A DNA stretch of 64,000 nucleotides from Owenia fusiformis (GCA_903813345.2 CAIIXF020000001.1:35745366-35809365); one strand, 5' to 3'; shown: positions 43,601-57,900, counted from the first letter of the stretch. Numbers and translations: made by a program. Notes: generated by a model not told the origin, from the letters alone.

Positions 43601-46049
43601 TTCTTACATGCACATTTATTTGTATTATATGTATACAAGTATATGCTCCAAAAACATGCACCGTGTTTATGGCCTATGATGAGAATTAAGTTCGACTGCT
43701 TCTGCCTGGAGTCAATCATCATGTCATCGTTCTGACATAACCCGTGAATATATCTAAGTGCTTATAAATAATCATACCTGATCGATAGAACGGACCGATC
43801 ACGGAAAGTATCGCAACAGGCTGCTAATTTTTGCGAGTAGTTTCTGGCTCTAACAAATGAATGCATATGAAATGCCCATATATAATCTTCAAGAAAGTTC
43901 AAAGAATGGTTTCAAGATCAATATGATTATCTCATAATCCGTGTTTAATCCACCCTTCAAAAAGTTTTTTCCAAAATACATTCATCATTTTCACCATCGT
44001 CCATCGTTTTTCTACAATTTTTCATGCAAAGGTACAATGTATTTGAACAAATGTTTCATCACTTAAAATATATAAAGGATTCCTCCTGGATTAGGATTAG
44101 GATAATCCGATATAAGGGGTCCAATGGGGAATGTCTTTGTTGTGCTTTTAGTTCAACACACTCAGATAAGATGTCATTGGTGTACCATAAAGTTAGTTCA
44201 AAATGTTTAGATGGTTGGATTTTGGTTAATACCCTGTTTGATCACTGGAGCATATCCCCTGCATCAAACAATTCTGAATTATGTCAAGTTGACTGTTTTA
44301 TGTTTGTGTGCAGTTAAACCTGTTTGTGTGTGTGTGTAACATTTGAAATTCTGAATACCTCTCTATATCATAATTTCTATACTTTCATATCATTTAATTT
44401 AAACAGGTTCTCTGTATCTGGTTTATCACCAATGATTCATGAGATATACAGTACTATTGAAAATCATATACCCTCTGTAAAGTAAAAAATGTGCATGGTC
44501 CTTTGTCAGTCATAACATCTTCAAAATTTTGTATGATATTACTAAACTCTTGGAGGCACATGGTGTAAATATTGTGAATAACTGGTGGATTACAATTACA
44601 ATTTGCTATAGTACATTTTCCTCTAAGCCTAGGATATCATTTTCTATATGTTTTAATCTTCATACCATTGTAAAGCCATTGTAAAAATTTATCAATTGTG
44701 TCAGTTACACCGATATGTTTATTTGATTAAATATTTTTCATAGACTGGTAAAAAACAGCCATGTTTTTTGTATAAGCAATTTGAGATATTATTGTTAAGT
44801 CTAGCCTGCAAGATGAATTCACGTATTATTTGTTTATGAATAATAGCTTTGCAACAAAAACACTGTTATTATGAGAATATATCCACGAGTTTTTCTACAA
44901 AATTAGCTGTAATGTCGTAACAATGGAGCTTTGATTTCAAAGCAGTTATCAGATTTAAGGTTTATGTGTATGTTTTGAATTTATTTGCAATCCTCTTGTG
45001 TGACATGCTATTGTTCAGGAACTCATTCCATACCCAGTCTACATCTTTCAGTTCACTTTTTAGTTCAGGTAGGTAATTGAATTTTTTCTCATTTTAATCA
45101 TTTTGTAAAACCATTATTCTCTCTATTCTTTAGATATATTAGTCCACTCCTTGTGCAAAACTGAAAGGTGTACGGAATGTATGGAATGAGAATGAAAAAC
45201 AGCATTTGACTCCCAATGAGGATTGCATAAATATTCCAAACATACAATACACACTTAACTTAAGGTAGAACTTCACTGTCGGTCGACTTTTTTTCTACAT
45301 TTCAGATTTTTGGGGAAAAAATCTAAGTGAATGATATACTGATGTATCACAAAATATGTGAAATATTAGAAATATTGACCACTTGAAAAATATTTAATTT
45401 AACATGGGTTTCAATGAGAAATGCATTTTTAAAATAAAGAGTTTGTAAAATTCAGATTCTCTTTAAAAAGTTGTGATCATTCTATGAGAAACAAAAATTA
45501 TTGAAAAATAATATGTATGAAAATTCTCAGTAAAACTGACTCTCAGAGTCCATACAGTGAATATTTTCTCAATTACTGAACCTTATATTTTAACATGTCC
45601 TGTCATTCTCAATAAAACGTTAAAACTATTAAGACGCTTTAGTCATTGCTTTTCAGTGAGGAATTGGACACTTTTTCTTTTTAAGTTTTTTTGTCCAAGG
45701 TCCTTATGAACAATACAAATAATGCCAGCCCTTTAGATTCCAGTTGCTTTCTCGATATCTCACGAGAAAAGTTGCTCGTAAAGGAATCATCATCTTGACT
45801 AGATGTAAGTTGTTCTGCCTTGTCTATTATTCACTTTTGTCTTTGCTGTTTTGGGTCTACCACCCTCAGGCTTTCTTAGAATTGACCCAGTTTCGCACCT
45901 TTACTGCCCAAAGTTTAACTGACTATTGATGGTATTGACATTGACAATATTTAAATCATAGGAAATTGAATGCTCTTTCCAATGGTATACAATATTCTAC
46001 ACATATATGGCTTGTGTAAATATTATGGTCAAGCCGGGGGCATCATTAA
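43601..46049. other. Gene 2 3' flank, no gene seen
   Basis: No supported exon. A short (TG)n run lies near 44321. Open frames such as 44024-44317 lack motifs and splice context. Confidence 0.5.
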
Positions 46050-46870
46050 AGGCCCCATCTAAAGTTTAAACCACTTTGGCTTATATTGTATTCTTACCCA
46101 ATGTTATCAAAGTGTGATATGTGAAACTTTTTTTTAAATTTCAAAAAGTGGTTTTTGATAGACTTTTTGTTCCAAAATTTGTGAATTTATTTAAAACCAG
46201 TTTTTAGAGGTCACTCATATCTTCTTATTAGCCACAATTCATACCAATGCATAGCATTCATCCTCCCGTGTTTTTTGCCGAAAAAATTAAGAAAATCGGT
46301 TCATAAATAAGCGAGAAATGAACTTATCAGTGCATGAAAATGGTTCTGAGAAAAATGCATTTCAAAATTTTAGTTCTCATAGAAACCAATGGTACAATGA
46401 TATCTAAAACATAATTTATTCTTCCTTTTAACCTGGTAAGACAATCAACATTGGTTTTTATGAAAGTCTAACATATTTAGAAAAGATTGACATCGAAAAA
46501 AAAATTTCAATTTTTTTCAAAAAGTTTTTGGTACCTTAGTGACATCACTAATGTTTCAAAATATTTTTGATATGTTAAAACATTGAAGTGGCCCATTAAA
46601 TATGGCATTTTATTATTGAAATAGTGTGTCCTTTGTTCAACCTTTGCATTGGTGTTAAAAATATAATCTTTTTTGAAATGCATTAAGAAATATTTGATGA
46701 TTAAGAAATTTCAAAAAATGGCGGGAAATTTGAATATTTGAGAAATGAAATGCTCACAACTTTTTTTTCAAAATTTTTTTTTTGTTCAAAAATCTCTAAA
46801 ATCACATTTTAAGTCCTGACAAATAGTAAATGAATGATAAAAAAATATTTTCAAACTTTAGACGGGGACT
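46050..46870. mobile_element. TTAA-flanked MITE (piggyBac or Kolobok type)
   Basis: TTAA at 46046-46049 and 46871-46874. The ends AGGCCCCATCTAAAGTTT and AAACTTTAGACGGGGACT are inverted with one or two mismatches. The interior is A+T-rich and non-coding. Confidence 0.72.
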
Positions 46871-46874
46871 TTAA

Positions 46875-48055
46875 GGCATGCTCATGTCAAGGAAATACAT
46901 TACACATTGCACGCCACTCTGTTTCCTTTCGAAATGATGAAATTGAGATATTCTGACCAAAATAGCTAAGGTCTGAAGCCTGGTGAAAAAAGCATGGTGA
47001 GATTCATTCGTAAACATTTGTGCAGCAATGAATACGTTTGATATATGCACTGATGTGTCCTCTTGATATTGGTATCTTGTATCAACCGTATAAATTTCAT
47101 GCTCGACAATGATAGTAAATAAATAATAAAGATTACTGCACATTGTCTAAAGTAGGCCGCTCGGTATTGCAAACCGTTTTCAAAACGTCACCTAATAGCC
47201 AGTATTGACGGAATAGTCTTGACAAATTAAAGATCGATGCCTTCCGTGCGCATGAAGTTCTAATATTTCATGATTTTAGAAATACAATTCACAAAATAAT
47301 GATTTAGTAAGGAATAATACAATACACTCATAATATATCAAGAATCCAATTCATCAATTGGTGTATATGAAAGCGGACTATTTTCACCAGATTTTGGATA
47401 TTTTTCAATTTGCCCGCCGCAGTGTCTATTCTGATACACTGGCTTGGAAGTTTGGTCAAACAAATCCAGACGACATTAAAGATCATGTTGATATCGACGA
47501 AGAAAATATCAAGCTGTGCAACAGAACCTTTTGATTTTTAATAAATATTTCGCAACCGGCTCATTTACAAGTATAATTTTGACCCTTTCAATGTGGCAAC
47601 GGGTAAAAAGATTCTGTGGTTAGATATTACCGACTTGTTTTTCATAAAACAATCAACAACACGTCGTATTCATGAATCTTTGGGGAATTTTTTTTATCGC
47701 ATCACTCTATCACAACCAGTAGTATTGTGGGAAAATTAGTTGATATCTATTTTTGTTTCATCGATTTCAATACATGATCTCCAACATTCCTCATTTTACT
47801 CATCAATAGGGAAAGTCAATAGTTAGTGTCAAAAGTGCTATGTCATTTTGATCTGTTGTTGAAAAGGCAATTACCAAAGTAAATGTGAACTTAATGCCAG
47901 TCACATAATCACCACAACGGCACTCTATGGCATCCATTCAATATGCAACGACTTTTATTAAGCAGTTGTCTATATCAAATAGACTGCTACTCGTGGAATC
48001 ATGACATGGTGGTTCTAGTCTAGAATAGGTATGTATAAAATAAAATGACATCTTA
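46875..48055. other. No gene seen
   Basis: No supported exon or repeat border up to the tandem array. Confidence 0.45.
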
Positions 48056-48975
48056 CATTTTGACGAGCACCTTAACCATGGTTATCAAATGAAAGGTAAA
48101 GGGTTTCTTTATTGATACTGAGATTTGCCAAGATGAAAAAGGTGTCGAAGTGACTTTTTGGGTAAAAAATGTGTTTTTTGCAAAAAAAAATTTTAAATCG
48201 ATAAAAAATATTTTTGAAAACTTATGATATAAAATACAGTCAAGTTGACTATCAAAAGTCGAAATATACCATGTTTAATCAACTCGGGGGGGGGGGGATT
48301 TTGGGACCTTAATAGTTTTTTCTTTGGGATTTGCATGCAATATCGATTAAAACGAGTGTGTTCAAAATATTGATGACAACGTTAACACATTTTGACGAGC
48401 AGCTTAACCATGGTTAATAATTGAAAGGTAAAGGGTTCCTTTATTGATACTGAGATTTGCCAAGATGAAATAGGTGTCAAAGTGAGTTTTTGGGTAAAAA
48501 ATGCGTTTTTTGCAAAAAAATTAAATTTATAAAAAATATTTTTAAAAATTTATTATATAAAATACAGTCTAGTTGACTCTCAAAAGTCAAAATAAACTTA
48601 GGGGATTTTGGGAGCTTAATAATTTTTTCTTTGTGATTTGCATGCAATATCGACTAAAACGAGTGTGTTCAAAATATGATGACAATGTTAACACATTTTG
48701 ACGAGCAGCTTAACCATGGTTAATAATTGAAAGGTAAAGAGTTCCTTTATTGATACTGAGATTTGCCAAGATGAAATAGGTGTCGAAGTAAGTTTTTGGG
48801 TAAAAAATGAGTTTTTTGCAAAAATAATTTTATGTTAAAAAGAACATTTTTAGAAAAATTATTATATGAAATACAGTCTAGTTGACTCAAAAAAGTCGAA
48901 ATATACCATGTTTAATCAAGGGCTCCTTTATTGATACTGAGATTTACCAAGATGAAATAGGTGTCAAAATGTGTT
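48056..48975. repeat. Tandem array of about 310-330 bp units
   Basis: Units begin CATTTTGACGAGCAGCTTAA at 48056, 48388 and 48694. A fourth partial copy starts near 48918. Each holds TTAACCATGGTTAA (palindromic) and GATACTGAGATTTGCCAAGA. The first unit also has a G run at about 48287. Confidence 0.85.
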
Positions 48976-50726
48976 TTGGGTGAAGTGCGTTTTTACAAGA
49001 GAAATTCAAAAATTGAAATATCTTTTTTGAAATTAAATTTTAACAAATATAGTCCGATTGATTATAAAAGAAGTGAGAACAACTATTTGTTATCAATTTC
49101 GAGAGATTTTCGAAACTGTTTGAGGTATATTGTCTTGTGGTTTGTATCTTGCGAATTCAAAGGCGCTTGAATTAACGTTACTGCAAGGAGTTAAGGGGGT
49201 TGCGGTTGGTGCGATCTCAACCCCACCCAAAAAATACAACCAAAAAAGAGATGAGAGGTTTAGAATGCTTTTTGAAGTTTCTAGGTCAATTTTGAAGGAG
49301 GTTGCACCAATTTTTAAAATACTACGATCGCAGCCCCCCCCCCCCCTCAGCTGGTTGAAAGCGGGCTACGGCCCTGCTATGTATACCCTTTGTTTTATGT
49401 ATATTCCAGTTCATACGTTAATTAATGAAAACACCATATAATTATCTGTGATGTAGCGGATATCTTCAATAAATATTTTAATGTATATTAAGAAGATACG
49501 TGGTCAATGAAATTTGTATAAATTAAATAGTATTTAATGTAAACAATTACCAAAGATTTGAACTGCATCAATCTGTTATCATATTTGCACCCAGCAGTAC
49601 ATTTGATCCTATACACTGAGCTCATTGGCACTGACCAATAAGCTTTGCATTACGTTGTGCAGTGTATGTCTGGTATGAATGTAGAACTCATGATTAGTAC
49701 AAGTACATTTGACGAATATTTTAATGTGATTTTCACCTTCATCTTCTATTTCATAATTATTCTCATTTATTTATTGACTGTAATTTCATTGGTACCATCA
49801 ATTTTAAATATCAAGCATGTTACGAAACTCTTTGTTACAGTCTAAGCACACAAGTCAAGATCAAGACCAAGTATCCTCTTAGCTTGGTACAGGTACATCA
49901 AAATATCCCTTGTTAATTGCACTGTTGTGTGTCTAGCTCAGGCTATGTGTGAGAAGATGTTTACTGAAGTGGAGGGGGGAGGGGTCACAGAGGCTTGAAG
50001 CTAGACTACCTTATTTAACACATAATACAACGTGGCTTGATTATGGGTTACTTACAGTATAGTAAAATAACCATTCGGTATATCAAATAAGCATGTACTT
50101 TTATGTGATAACAGACTTATAAATACAGTAGCTCCCTTATGAGAGAATCTGAGGAGCAGACAATGCTGCAATGCTGTAGTGTGATTCTGATTATTGGTTT
50201 ACTAGTTCAGTAAAATCAATCAAAGCAGATTGAGTACTGTTATCTATGGATTTTTCAAAACACTGGCACATGTCCAGCATGAAACAATTGACACATTGAC
50301 CATAGCTGTTTGGGCATTTATGTGGTGATCACCACTGGTTGTATTGATTGAACTAGTTAAGAAATGAAGAATGCTATACTAATTAATCGTCTAATTAGTG
50401 CCTTTCGACACCTCGTTCACTTTGGCAAATCTCACAAATCGTTTGTAAGATTTAAAGGATTGTTTTGATACAGGTCTCTGGGGTGCTCGCCAAAATGTAA
50501 GAACTCTCTCTTTCTAGAGGCTTTTATTTTGAAAATATTCTAGACTATTCTAAAAGAGGGTTAACGTTGAGGAAATTAAGGTAAAGCATGAAGTGGATAC
50601 TCGTCAAAGTACAACAACATATAAGAAATGGATATTGTATGAACGGTTGATACGGTTCCAGAAAATATTGCAGACAAGACAACTGATGGGGATACATAAA
50701 CCATTTCATGGCTTTATTACTTTTGG
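48976..50726. other. No gene seen
   Basis: Contains a C run at about 49334 beside GCGGGCTACGGCCC. The open frame 49645-49845 is hydrophobic but has no splice context. No supported gene. Confidence 0.45.
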
Positions 50727-51137
50727 GATTTACCCCAAAGATTTTAAGTATCATTTACATGTTTGACTCATAATTGTTTATGCACATACCGAAAATATAC
50801 CAATTATCTACGTGCAAGTCATATCAATAATATACAAGTACTCGTTTTCGGGGGCTGTGCAGCAGACTGAGTCAAACATCTAAACAGCGAACACCATGGT
50901 TGGTTGAGTATTCCCCATGCCAAAGTTGTGTAAGATGGCTGCATCAGGAAGTAGTTTATTGGAAGACAAGTTGGTTTCGGATGCATCCATCTTGTTAGGT
51001 ATATTGTATATTGTACATATATTATGTTACGTGTAACTGTTAACTATTTATGCATGTTTGTAGTTAAACAGAAATATAATTGTATCTTATAATTGATTGC
51101 TATATATACTTGTGCTGTGGAGTTCTTTTGTCATAAA
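50727..51137. repeat. 411 bp direct repeat, copy 1
   Basis: Repeated without visible change at 51343-51753, offset 616 bases. It contains AAGATGGCTGCATCAGGAAG (ATG at 50935), which opens a 33-codon frame (MAASGSSLLEDKLV...) with a possible GTATAT donor after 22 codons. It could be a duplicated non-coding or first exon of gene 3. Confidence 0.9.
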
Positions 51138-51342
51138 TTGAGGTTTAATTTAATTAAACCTTGTTTATGTGAAGAAAGAATTCCATGCTCTATACTCATT
51201 AATCATTCAAGAAGGTGGGTGGCGAGCGATACCATATGTGTTTCACTTTCTTGTATGCTCTCGAACAAGCTACAAGGAGTCGCTAACCCCCCATCCATCC
51301 CCGATTCACCTCCTTAATTATGAATACACAACCCTATGGTGT

Positions 51343-51753
51343 GATTTACCCCAAAGATTTTAAGTATCATTTACATGTTTGACTCATAATTGTTTATGCA
51401 CATACCGAAAATATACCAATTATCTACGTGCAAGTCATATCAATAATATACAAGTACTCGTTTTCGGGGGCTGTGCAGCAGACTGAGTCAAACATCTAAA
51501 CAGCGAACACCATGGTTGGTTGAGTATTCCCCATGCCAAAGTTGTGTAAGATGGCTGCATCAGGAAGTAGTTTATTGGAAGACAAGTTGGTTTCGGATGC
51601 ATCCATCTTGTTAGGTATATTGTATATTGTACATATATTATGTTACGTGTAACTGTTAACTATTTATGCATGTTTGTAGTTAAACAGAAATATAATTGTA
51701 TCTTATAATTGATTGCTATATATACTTGTGCTGTGGAGTTCTTTTGTCATAAA
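51343..51753. repeat. 411 bp direct repeat, copy 2
   Basis: As copy 1. It lies only 126 bases upstream of the gene 3 start codon, so its AAGATGGCTGC element at 51548-51558 sits within the likely promoter or 5' leader. Confidence 0.9.
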
Positions 51754-51879
51754 CTGATCTAAATTGCTTTATACTGTGATGACTGATACTATAGAATGTT
51801 GCATTCCCTGATGGGTCATTACTAGCAATAAGCCTCAACTTGTAAGATCGGAATATAGTTTGTACGTTAGATGTAGATC

Positions 51880-51977
51880 ATGGAGACATTGTTTTATTCT
51901 TTATTGGCCATTGCCTTACTACAGACAGTAGTCATAATTCAAGGGATAACATCCAGCAAACAGAATAAAGGCGATGT
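51880..51977 (+). CDS. Gene 3 exon 1: signal peptide
   Basis: The ATG is in good context (ATCATGG). METLFYSLLAIALLQTVVII is a hydrophobic leader, with cleavage likely after the following QG or ITS. It ends in phase 2 at GTAAGT. An upstream ATG at 51871 is followed at once by a stop. Confidence 0.82.
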
Positions 51978-54900
51978 GTAAGTACATTCTTTATAGTTCA
52001 CTATTCGTATCCTACGCTCACCAAGTAATACCACGATAATGATGTTATTAAACGACAATTTCGATCAGCAACTTTCTAAGATGTCATATAATTTGTACAT
52101 TTGATGATATTGGCATACGTTTCATGGGATTAGACAAATGAAAACAATACTGTTAGCTGACCTACATAAATCAGCCATGTAATTTGGAATATGGAATGCA
52201 CGTTTTAATGTTATCCCAGCCTCTCTCTTGTTTCATTAGGGGATTAGATCTACATGTAGGTCTAGAATATTGATGATGAAGAATATAAATGTGTGTTTTC
52301 CCAACTGCTCTGTGGAAGAACTCGTCAAGCTGTTATGCCGAAAACAGATCCGTTGAGGTAGCAAAATGGCGCAGTCTCGGAGGAGAAAATTCGATAGAAT
52401 TTTCCTTTTCAATTATTTAAAGAGATGAAGTCGGAATCTTCACACCTTTTTCGGCACAGACGAGTTTCAGCATAATCGTGAAATCATGAAAAAAGAAAAA
52501 TCAACCAAACTTTCCCCACCGGGGCTGCAGCCTTTTACCATTATAATGTATCCGGTAACCAGCTTTCGGGTTGCTCCATAGTGATCAGCTGAAACCCCTA
52601 TTTACTGAAGTGCCAGGGATATAATAGCATTCAGTTTTGCCTGTTTTCAGTCAAATGAAATATATTCCGCTTTCAAGAATCAATAGTCAATGTTATTTTC
52701 TTGGAAGACATGTTTTATTTAACATACAAATACACAAAGGGGAACATTTTAGTGAATCGAATGTCTGAATGATTAATTTGCGCAAGTCCGAGTCTTACTG
52801 GTCCCTGGGACATACATTTCAGTGTTTTACAGAGTTTTAGGATGGGTTAATTATGATGCACCTGTGCCGTTTCATTATATGAATCAGAAAATACATCATG
52901 AACAGACAAAACAGACTAGATATTTCTAGAAACCCTGTTTTTGTCTACTAAACTACAAACTAAAATACATGTATACTCGGAAGTACATAAGTAGAATGCA
53001 TTTTGATTGGTTAAAATGCCAATCCATGTCAAGGGGTTTCTCTTTTTATCTGGACATTCTGACTCTTGGCCTGGATCTTCGATTACTTCCATATTCTGAA
53101 ATCATTTTCTGATTGCTTTCAGAAAGTCATACTCTCCATCCTTTATGTCATATTAATGTACTTGTTATCATATTTATGTTGTGATATTGTATTTGTTATT
53201 TACAGGGTGGTCAAAAAAAATGGAAACCCTGCATTTTCCTCATATCTTCGTCATTTTGTGTAATTATTCCCTGAAATTTGACACACATGTACAACATTCA
53301 ATTTCCTACCAGCTAATAATATTTCATGACCATTAGATTGATAGTCACAATGGTACAGCACTTTGAACAAGATGCCCCAATGTGGCCACCATCGCGCTAT
53401 TGGCAAATCTGAACAGGTTGTCAATGATCTGACTACATTTTTCAGCAGGTATGGCCTGAATGACATGGATGATCTGCTTTTTGAGGTCTGCAGTTGTCCT
53501 GGGGTTATTTTTGTACACTCTTTTTTTTGGTGTATCACCACAGGTTGAAGTTAGGTAGGGACATTTTGGATGATAGGTGCAGGTTTGCCGAAAGTGCAAT
53601 ATTGGCCAATGGAGCATGTTGTTTAAAGTGCTGTAATATTGTGACTATCAATTTGATGGTCATGAAATATAGAAGGCTGGTAGGAAATTGAATGATGTGC
53701 AAATGTGCTAAATAAATATCAGGGAGTAATTTCCTAAAATGACAAAGATATGAGGAAAATGGCGACAGGGTTTCCTTTTTTTGACCACCCTGTATATATA
53801 ATATATGTATTTCTAGGACAAGTGATCAAAATGAAGATGCAGTGTTAGCTATACTGAGTAACTACACAAATATAGAGACGAAACTGCGACCATATCACGG
53901 AGGTATCTCTTCAAAATTCTTGGGGTTTATATATATATATATTCTGTTGGTTTTGAGAACATGAGATTATCTGATTCTCTGAGATTTTATGAATAAAACA
54001 GTATTTTCAAATATTTACATTTTTGATGTCACTCACCCCTTAAGGTTAATGTGACATTAGAAACACGATGTGCCTAGAAATTATCGATATGATGGTATAT
54101 AGTCACGACTTTATTTACCTATTGATGGAATTCAAGTGATCAATTCTTATTTCATCACAGATAATTAATGAGACAATACGTACAGAGACGCAAATATTCG
54201 CTTAACTCAATGGTGCAAATCTGAATCATGTTTCACATCCAGTCTCAGGTTCTTTCAACCTTAAATGGACATCACATTCTTTCTTATTGTTGTAACTTAT
54301 ACAAAATGCATAAAACTGAAATGCGTAAAATAGAAACAAGCATTTAACGTATATGATCCAAAAAGTATGTACAACCATGGACTTTCAAGTCTATCAACAT
54401 ATTATCACAACAGGTTTGTAGTATATCAACAAATTATAATGGTACCGTTTCAGAGAAAATCAATGTTTATCAATAAATTATATATAAACATAGAATCACT
54501 TATACTAATCTCGTATACACTATCTACCTGTTAAAATTAGATAATGTAATTAGATATATGTAAGCATAATGCAACCCATGCAGACGGATCACCTCAAATA
54601 ACATTCGTATGATGCGAGACTCGGCATTCACCAGGAAACTAGAAATATTTTGCCACCCATGAAGCAAACTATTTTTTGCTTCTAAATAAATAGTATAAGT
54701 ATGAGCATTGCACGACGTCTTGATATTTCAAGGTATCTCGTTTCAATAGTGATTGCAGTGATTGGAATTACGATGTAAAGATAAAACCGCAATGAAATAT
54801 TCGTTGATTTCTTTGAAAAACTAACTAACCTACATCACATATCGAATTTTCAGAAACAGAAAAACATGTATAAATAGGAGGCCTGGAGGTCCGAATCCCC

Positions 54901-57900
54901 TTGGTAGCCTTAGTATTGGTCTCGTGTGCGTCGTACAATTAATATTTGAAACACGACTATTATACGAACTTATGATCGGACATAAGTATGATGTGTATTC
55001 CAAGGTAGACCAAATTAAAGACAGAATCAGATCTAGGTAGCAGCCCAACAAAAAATTGTTTCAATTTTAGAATATTGTTGGCTTATGTCATTCCTTTTCA
55101 TGTCTATCTTCTTAAAATCACCAAAGTGCATACTTTATTTCAGGAAAACTAAAGATAATTACAATAACATATTATTTTTCTATAAGAATGGTTACCATTC
55201 TTATTATTTGGGAGAATAACATTTTTGCACTTTGAATCCATCATAACTTCACCAATTTATTACATAACGTGAATCTTTTCGGAGACATTGTATTTGAGAT
55301 TGGAAGGAATAGATTGGTAGGTCAATTGTACACATTGCTTGTAATTTTTTCACCCCCATAGATCTGATTCTGCCTTTAGGTAATATCATACTAATGTCCG
55401 ATCAGAAGTTTGAATAATAGTTGTGATTCAAATATTAATTGTATGACATATACGAGACCAATGTTAATGATACCAGGTGAAATCGGACCTGTAGGCCTTA
55501 CTATTTATACAAGGGTTGTTCAAAAAGTTTTGCACAAATATGTTTAATTGTGAGAATAATGGACCAATCTTGTTCATAGTTGGTCTGTATGTGCCCATAC
55601 CTTATTCCCTTACACTGTCAAAGTTTCATTTATATACGCTAACTACTTGACATTTTACAGTTGCTATAGTAACCACGGTGATGACGCTATGGTACATATC
55701 ATTTTGTAAAATATAATTAGTAACATATAAGGATCAATGTTACTTAGCATGCTAAATTAACTTTCATAAACTGTCAATTTAGATTTAAACAATTTTTAGT
55801 ATAGTTCTCATGGAAAATGTGAGTCTTATCTCAATATTTCACATCTTGTTTTCTTTGGTTATGTCAAAGAATGACCATAAACATACTCTTCAAACATCTT
55901 GAACAAATTACCTGATTTTGTGACGTTATCAAAGTTCTCATGAATTCAGGAAATATTGGAGAATATGGCTCGGAATAATAAAGTTGGAGCAGAAAACATT
56001 GATAAAATTCATGATAAAGAATGGGGAAACAGTATTACACAAGTTATATTCATTCATGATTAAGACATATTGCATATGATGACTCCAATAGGGTTTGCTA
56101 AGTATTCCAAGATGGAATAAGAGAAGGGAAATGTATTGAGGGTAGCTGTAGTTATGAGAGGGCTTGATATCCTATAGGTACTGATTGTTCAGACATTTGC
56201 TTATGGACTGGACGTAATGCTACAAGTATAATGCATTACTGAAAAGGAAGATCAGATGTTAAGTACTGTATATTTAGATTAAATATAAATTAGTTATAAT
56301 ATAGCCTGACTAACAGCTGAAAGAACAAAGATTGACGGAATCATTTCAGTCTATAAAGGCATTCACAAAATCAATTCAATCTAATGACGTCATATGTACC
56401 ATGGGGCCATTGGTTCAATTTTTTAAGTCAATGTATCTCAGGAAGTATATTGCTTATGGTCCTGAAATTTCATATAAGCTTGTAAGAAGGGTAATACTAT
56501 CTCTGTATGAAATTTCACATTAAAATGATAAAATCCCTTCTCTTTAGAAGCTGTTGTGCAAGACTTTTCGAACGACCCTTTACATGTTTTTTCTGTTTCG
56601 AAATAGTCGATATGTGATGTATATTTCTTAGTTTTTCAAGGAGATCTACAAATATTTCGTTGCGGTTTTATCTTTAAAATCGTAATTTCAATCATCGTCA
56701 TTACTTTTCAAACGAGTTACCTTGAAATATCAAGACGTCGTGCTATTCTCATACATAGAGAACTCAATGTGACTGTCATTCACAATTTATTAAGCCGTAA
56801 AAATTAATTTGCTCCATGGGTGACAAAATATTTCAAGTTTCCTGATGGATGTCGAGTCTCGTATCACGAATGTAATTTTAGGCGATCTGTCTGCATGGGG
56901 TGATAATGGTTTACAAAGCATCAAAAACTATTGGGAAGATGTAGGAAAGCTATATGTAAAAATAGTATTTCTATAAGATACTAGAATTGATCTTAGTAAA
57001 GGATGGAATGAGATGTACCCATCTACAGATCTATAGGTTAATGAGTGTAAGAGTCGGCCCCATGAGGCCAAGTCAAGTTTTTAATCGATTTAAGAGAATG
57101 ACAACACATATAAAGAGTTCACTATTATATAGCGATGAAGATGATGTATAACATGATTCCAACATAAATAAAAATCAAGCTCATTTTGATGGGATTTCTC
57201 ATTTTAGGCCGAGCAGTTGAAATAGCATGCCAAATCTACGTAGCGGGGTTTGGTTCTATCAACGAGGTGAACATGGTGAGCCAAACTAATTGATCATATA
57301 TCAGGGTCAAAGTTAACATTATGTGAACGTAAATCATGCTTCCCGAACCAAAGCAGGCAAAATATAATCCTCCTGCAAAAGTCCACTTTACATTACATAG
57401 GTTAACTTAGCTATTTCATCTCATGCATTACCTCAAATCATTAAACCTTGCCCATTGTTTTAATCTTTGTAAAATAAAGTTGTTCATAATTGAGCAGTAT
57501 TTAGCCAGACTAGATAATGTATTAAAGTCAATTATTTCATTTTTGCAAAGTTCAATAAAATCCCTTCGTGCATCAGTATGAAGATCACAGTCAGTGAGGA
57601 TATGCATTTCATCTTCAACCCCTTGTTGACACATGCATAATCTTTCATGAAGGGGAATGCCTTGAAACCTGCCTGTTTCAACCTTCAGCGGTAAAGTTAA
57701 TAGCTTGCAAATAATAACGTGTCGTTTCTTTGATAATGAACATGCTTGCAATTTAAATTACCATGACATGTTCCTCTTTTGATCTTATAATAAAAAATCT
57801 ATATTAATTACAGTGTTTTAATGGCGACCTTATAAAGTAGTCTATGAATATGGAATTTCTTATTTTTGAGCTTCAGTGACCTATTTTATATCATTTGCCA

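Noticed and set aside
43276-43722. Minus-strand 148-codon open frame
   Set aside because: Lies opposite the last exon of gene 2, including its transmembrane segment; no motif or splice context of its own.
49645-49845. Hydrophobic 66-codon frame that could be a transmembrane exon
   Set aside because: No acceptor/donor in matching phase and no relation to the membrane exons of genes 1-3.
52318-52485. Weak inverted pair GAACTCGTC...TGCCGAAAA near gene 3 exon 1
   Set aside because: Match is short and off-register; cannot be told from chance without other copies.
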